From the NCBI GenBank assembly GCA_002317135.1, contig DCIX01000016.1:1-64000 (forward strand): DNA of 64,000 nucleotides. Direction: 5' to 3'. The notes under the pieces were generated by a model. It worked only from the letters and a program-made list of their open reading frames with translations, ran no database searches and was not told the DNA's origin. Numbering within the stretch: position 1 is the first letter of the stretch; the number at the start of each line of letters is the position of its first letter. A program made the position numbers and the translations under genes. This DNA comes from Bacteroidales bacterium UBA1715. Its GTDB lineage: Bacteria > Bacteroidota > Bacteroidia > Bacteroidales > UBA1715. Shown here in pieces: positions 61,712 through 64,000 of the stretch.

Positions 61712-63124
61712 TTATTTCTCCCCGAAAAATTCTTTCTTAAAATTCACTAAATAAATTTTCTCTGTCGCACGAGTAAATGCGGTATACAGCCATCGAAGAA
61801 AATCCTTATTTACCATTTCTTCTGTAATAAAGCCATGGTCTATATACACGTGTTTCCACTGTCCACCTTGGGCCTTATGACAAGTAATGGCATACGCGAA
61901 CTTTATTTGCAATGCATTAAAATGTGGATTCTGTTTTATTTTACTATACAGCGTTTTCTTATTGGTTACCTCCGGATAATCGGCACAAACTTCCTGATAC
62001 AATGTATTATTTTCTTCCGAAGTCAACGAGGCTGACTCTGATGTCAATGTGTTAAGAAGCACTTTACAATCAAGCTCAAAATCCTGATAATCAGGAAAAC
62101 GAAGCGTTACTTCTGCAAAATCAAAGCCATACAAAGATTCATATTTCTTTATACGAACTATCTCGGCAATATCACCATTGGCAATAAATGGAACCTCATT
62201 ATTTTTTTCTGTCCAAAAATAGTTGTTCTTCACAACCATAATATAGTCGCCAACACAAATTGCCGAATCTTTCCACAAAATCATACGACGAATACCTTCA
62301 TTATACCGATTCGCCAACTTATTCGTGCGAGTTACAACAATTGTATCATCTATGCCAACCTTAGAATGTGAGTTTTCCAACGCCTCTAAAAGCATACTGC
62401 CGTCTATACATTCCACATCGGGTAAAACCTGTAATTGAGGGAACACATCCTTATCATTTTCAATAAGAGAACGAATTATCGTAGCATTTTGCAAAATTCC
62501 CGATTGTTCCGACTGTCTCACTACTTGCGTAAGACTCGCCATTGCAATTTTTTTCCAGAAATGATCTTCTAAATATTTTCCATCAAGTGCCGGAGAATCC
62601 GACAAGCCTATAGGCGGAAGTTGGGCTATATCGCCTATTAACAGCAACTTACAATTATGCTCATTAAAAACAAAACGGAATAAATCATCAAGAACAGAAC
62701 CTGAGCCAAAAATCGAGCGTTCACCTGTATCTATCGATAACATCGACGCTTCATCGACTATATACACGGCATTCACAACAGCATTGAAGGACATTCCAAA
62801 CGAATGAAAACCATCGCCCACGTTTTTCTGACGATATATTTTTTTATGGACAGTAAAAGCCGGTTTTGCCGTATAATTCGACAAAACTTTTGCCGCCCGA
62901 CCAGTTGGAGCAAGTAAAACAACCGGTGTTTCCAATGCCTGCAATGTATCCACTATCGCCTTTACCAACGTCGTTTTACCCGTTCCGGCAAAACCTTTCA
63001 TAACAAACACCTCCTGATCACCAGTCAAAAATTTCGCCAATTCGGTAAACGTCAATCGCTGATCGTCAGTCGGTTGAAACGAGAATTTCGAAAGAAGCTG
63101 TTTTTCTAAGTAATCGTGGAGCAT
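61712..63124 (-). CDS. RecD-like SF1 DNA helicase / AAA ATPase
   Basis: A 470-aa SF1B helicase. Motif I is MKGFAGTGKTTLVKAI (about residues 41-56), motif II VDEASMLS, motif III LLLIGDIAQLPPIG, and the C-terminal UvrD_C_2 motifs are AYAITCHKAQGGQWKHVYID and RWLYTAFTRATEKIYLV. It lacks the long N-terminal region of RecD2, which matches the short RecD-like ATPases common in Bacteroidota. Probably a repair or replication-fork helicase. It is transcribed divergently from the next gene. Confidence 0.9.
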   Translation of the reverse strand: MLHDYLEKQLLSKFSFQPTDDQRLTFTELAKFLTGDQEVFVMKGFAGTGKTTLVKAIVDTLQALETPVVLLAPTGRAAKVLSNYTAKPAFTVHKKIYRQKNVGDGFHSFGMSFNAVVNAVYIVDEASMLSIDTGERSIFGSGSVLDDLFRFVFNEHNCKLLLIGDIAQLPPIGLSDSPALDGKYLEDHFWKKIAMASLTQVVRQSEQSGILQNATIIRSLIENDKDVFPQLQVLPDVECIDGSMLLEALENSHSKVGIDDTIVVTRTNKLANRYNEGIRRMILWKDSAICVGDYIMVVKNNYFWTEKNNEVPFIANGDIAEIVRIKKYESLYGFDFAEVTLRFPDYQDFELDCKVLLNTLTSESASLTSEENNTLYQEVCADYPEVTNKKTLYSKIKQNPHFNALQIKFAYAITCHKAQGGQWKHVYIDHGFITEEMVNKDFLRWLYTAFTRATEKIYLVNFKKEFFGEK

Positions 63125-63174
63125 TCAGTTGAAAAATATTTTGCAATAGTAACAATAAAACGGACAAAAAGTTT

Positions 63175-63182
63175 TATGTTTG
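63175..63182 (+). promoter_or_regulatory. -7 box of the 63.2-kb gene
   Basis: TATGTTTG, a perfect TAnnTTTG, 34 bases before the start codon. No TTG at the usual -33 distance was found. Confidence 0.4.
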
Positions 63183-63216
63183 TAAACGAAATTTTACAAA
63201 ACTAAAGGATATAAAA

Positions 63217-63837
63217 ATGAACAAAAGTTTAAAAATTGGTATTGAAGTTGTTTTGGCATTTGTAATCGTAGCCATTGCCTACCTAATCTACAACACAATT
63301 AATGTAGATATCACATTTGGAGAAGAAAAAGCAAAAAGACAAGCATTAGTAGTTGAAAAGCTTACAAATGCACGCGAGCTACAAAATGCATACGAAACAA
63401 AATATAACAAATATGCAGACAACTGGGCTGAACTAATTCGTTTTGCAAAAGAAGATTCTTTGGAATTCACTAAAACTATCGGTGACATAGAAGATTCAGC
63501 AGAAGTTGCTGCTGGTCGTGCATGGCAAGAAAAAGTTAAAGTTCCTGTATTCGAAAAATTAATGTCTGACTCTTTGTTGTCTGCGAATTTCAACTTAGAC
63601 GACATACCAAATGTTCCTGGAACAGACAAACAATTTGAAATTGCTGCAAGTTCTATCACATCTGGTGGTGCAAAAATCGCAACTTTCCAAATGGGCGTTC
63701 TTTGGGACGATTTACTATTCGACCTTGATCGTCAATTAGTTGTAAATGCAAAAGAATATTCTCGTAAAGTGAGCGGATACGAAGGTTTGCGTATTGGTAA
63801 ACTAGACGAAGCAACAACTGAAGGTAACTGGCAATAA
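63217..63837 (+). CDS. Conserved hypothetical membrane-anchored protein
   Basis: A 206-aa protein with one N-terminal membrane helix (about 8-27, IGIEVVLAFVIVAIAYLIYNT), followed by a charged helix with RELQNAYETKYNKYADNWAELIRFAKED. The layout recalls type-IV-pilin-like or pseudopilin-like proteins, but no prepilin peptidase motif is seen. The next gene (DUF3822) starts 1 base after its stop. Function unknown. Confidence 0.7.
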   Translation: MNKSLKIGIEVVLAFVIVAIAYLIYNTINVDITFGEEKAKRQALVVEKLTNARELQNAYETKYNKYADNWAELIRFAKEDSLEFTKTIGDIEDSAEVAAGRAWQEKVKVPVFEKLMSDSLLSANFNLDDIPNVPGTDKQFEIAASSITSGGAKIATFQMGVLWDDLLFDLDRQLVVNAKEYSRKVSGYEGLRIGKLDEATTEGNWQ

Positions 63838-63838
63838 T

Positions 63839-64000
63839 ATGCAAGATTTCTCTTTTGTTTCGGAATCATATTCTAAACGAAAGCCAAAGGATTGTCGTTT
63901 ATCCATTTCGATTCGTCGAGATGGATTTTCTTTTTTGATTTTGTACAAACAAAACATCGAAGCATTCGCCTATAAAACGGTTGCTCCCAACAAAAAAGAT
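63839..64000 (+). CDS. DUF3822 family protein, N-terminal part (cut by window end)
   Basis: The first 54 codons of a gene that runs off the window. The sequence CRLSISIRRDGFSFLILYK matches the start of DUF3822 proteins, actin-like-fold proteins of Bacteroidota with unknown function. It starts 1 base after the preceding stop, so the two are one operon. No stop codon is present before the window end. Confidence 0.75.
   Translation, partial: MQDFSFVSESYSKRKPKDCRLSISIRRDGFSFLILYKQNIEAFAYKTVAPNKKD

Overview
The window is a low-GC chromosomal segment from a member of the Bacteroidota, most likely the order Bacteroidales. The signs are: several intergenic regions carry the phylum's promoter pattern (TTG, about 19 bp, TAnnTTTG); type IX secretion (T9SS) is implied by a PorX-type regulator (58.3 kb) and a probable T9SS C-terminal tail on a secreted protease (3.8-6.1 kb); and many genes are families typical of the phylum (DUF4153, DUF3822, DUF2461, fused CcsBA, ATPase-less ABC-2 efflux operon, PPi-dependent phosphofructokinase). 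I do not assign a genus.

Layout. 1-582: 3' end of a 23S rRNA gene, 5S rRNA and a terminator. 583-1228: no protein gene, but on the minus strand there is a consensus promoter followed by several hairpins, a candidate structured non-coding RNA. 1.2-7.3 kb: an AT-rich accessory island with an unknown protein, a coiled-coil AAA+ (MoxR/CobS-like) ATPase, a DUF7192/VWA-like partner, then a secreted thermolysin-type protease in one tight run with an ECF sigma factor and a membrane anti-sigma-like protein. 7.3-8.8 kb: an unknown minus-strand ORF and a degenerate insertion sequence with a doubly frameshifted transposase. 9.0-14.0 kb: GC-richer, probably acquired cargo: an AbiEi/AbiEii toxin-antitoxin pair, a PhzF-family enzyme, and a translationally coupled set of small cysteine-rich proteins (YecH, DUF6485, YgbA and an unnamed CxxC protein) ending in an MFS exporter, which suggests a metal or nitrosative-stress role.

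14-28.5 kb is mostly core: DUF2130, an rRNA pseudouridine synthase with a long Arg-rich repeat tail coupled to era, gyrB, dnaN, an exonuclease, an FAH-like protein, DUF2461, and a TolC/HlyD/two-permease efflux operon without its ATPase. 28.5-39 kb is a respiratory/iron module: a hemerythrin-LuxR regulator divergent from porin, imelysin lipoprotein, di-heme oxidoreductase, second porin, c-type cytochrome lipoprotein, a Rid/chorismatase-like protein and the CcsBA cytochrome c assembly protein. A large inverted repeat sits in the divergent promoter region.

39-53.8 kb: serB, two unknown exported proteins, a TerB-ABC transporter fusion coupled to rbfA and a methyltransferase, a LolC/E-type permease, cvpA, ybaK, a voltage-gated-type K+ channel with a zinc-ribbon tail, PAP2 phosphatase, obg, adk, DUF4153, and a secreted protein made of six 20-residue repeats. 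53.8-57 kb: an arsenic resistance locus (arsR, thioredoxin, arsF, arsG, arsC, arsP) whose operator boxes each enclose the -7 promoter position. 57-64 kb: prfA, porX, pfp, a RecD-like helicase, a pilin-sized membrane protein and the start of a DUF3822 gene cut by the window edge.
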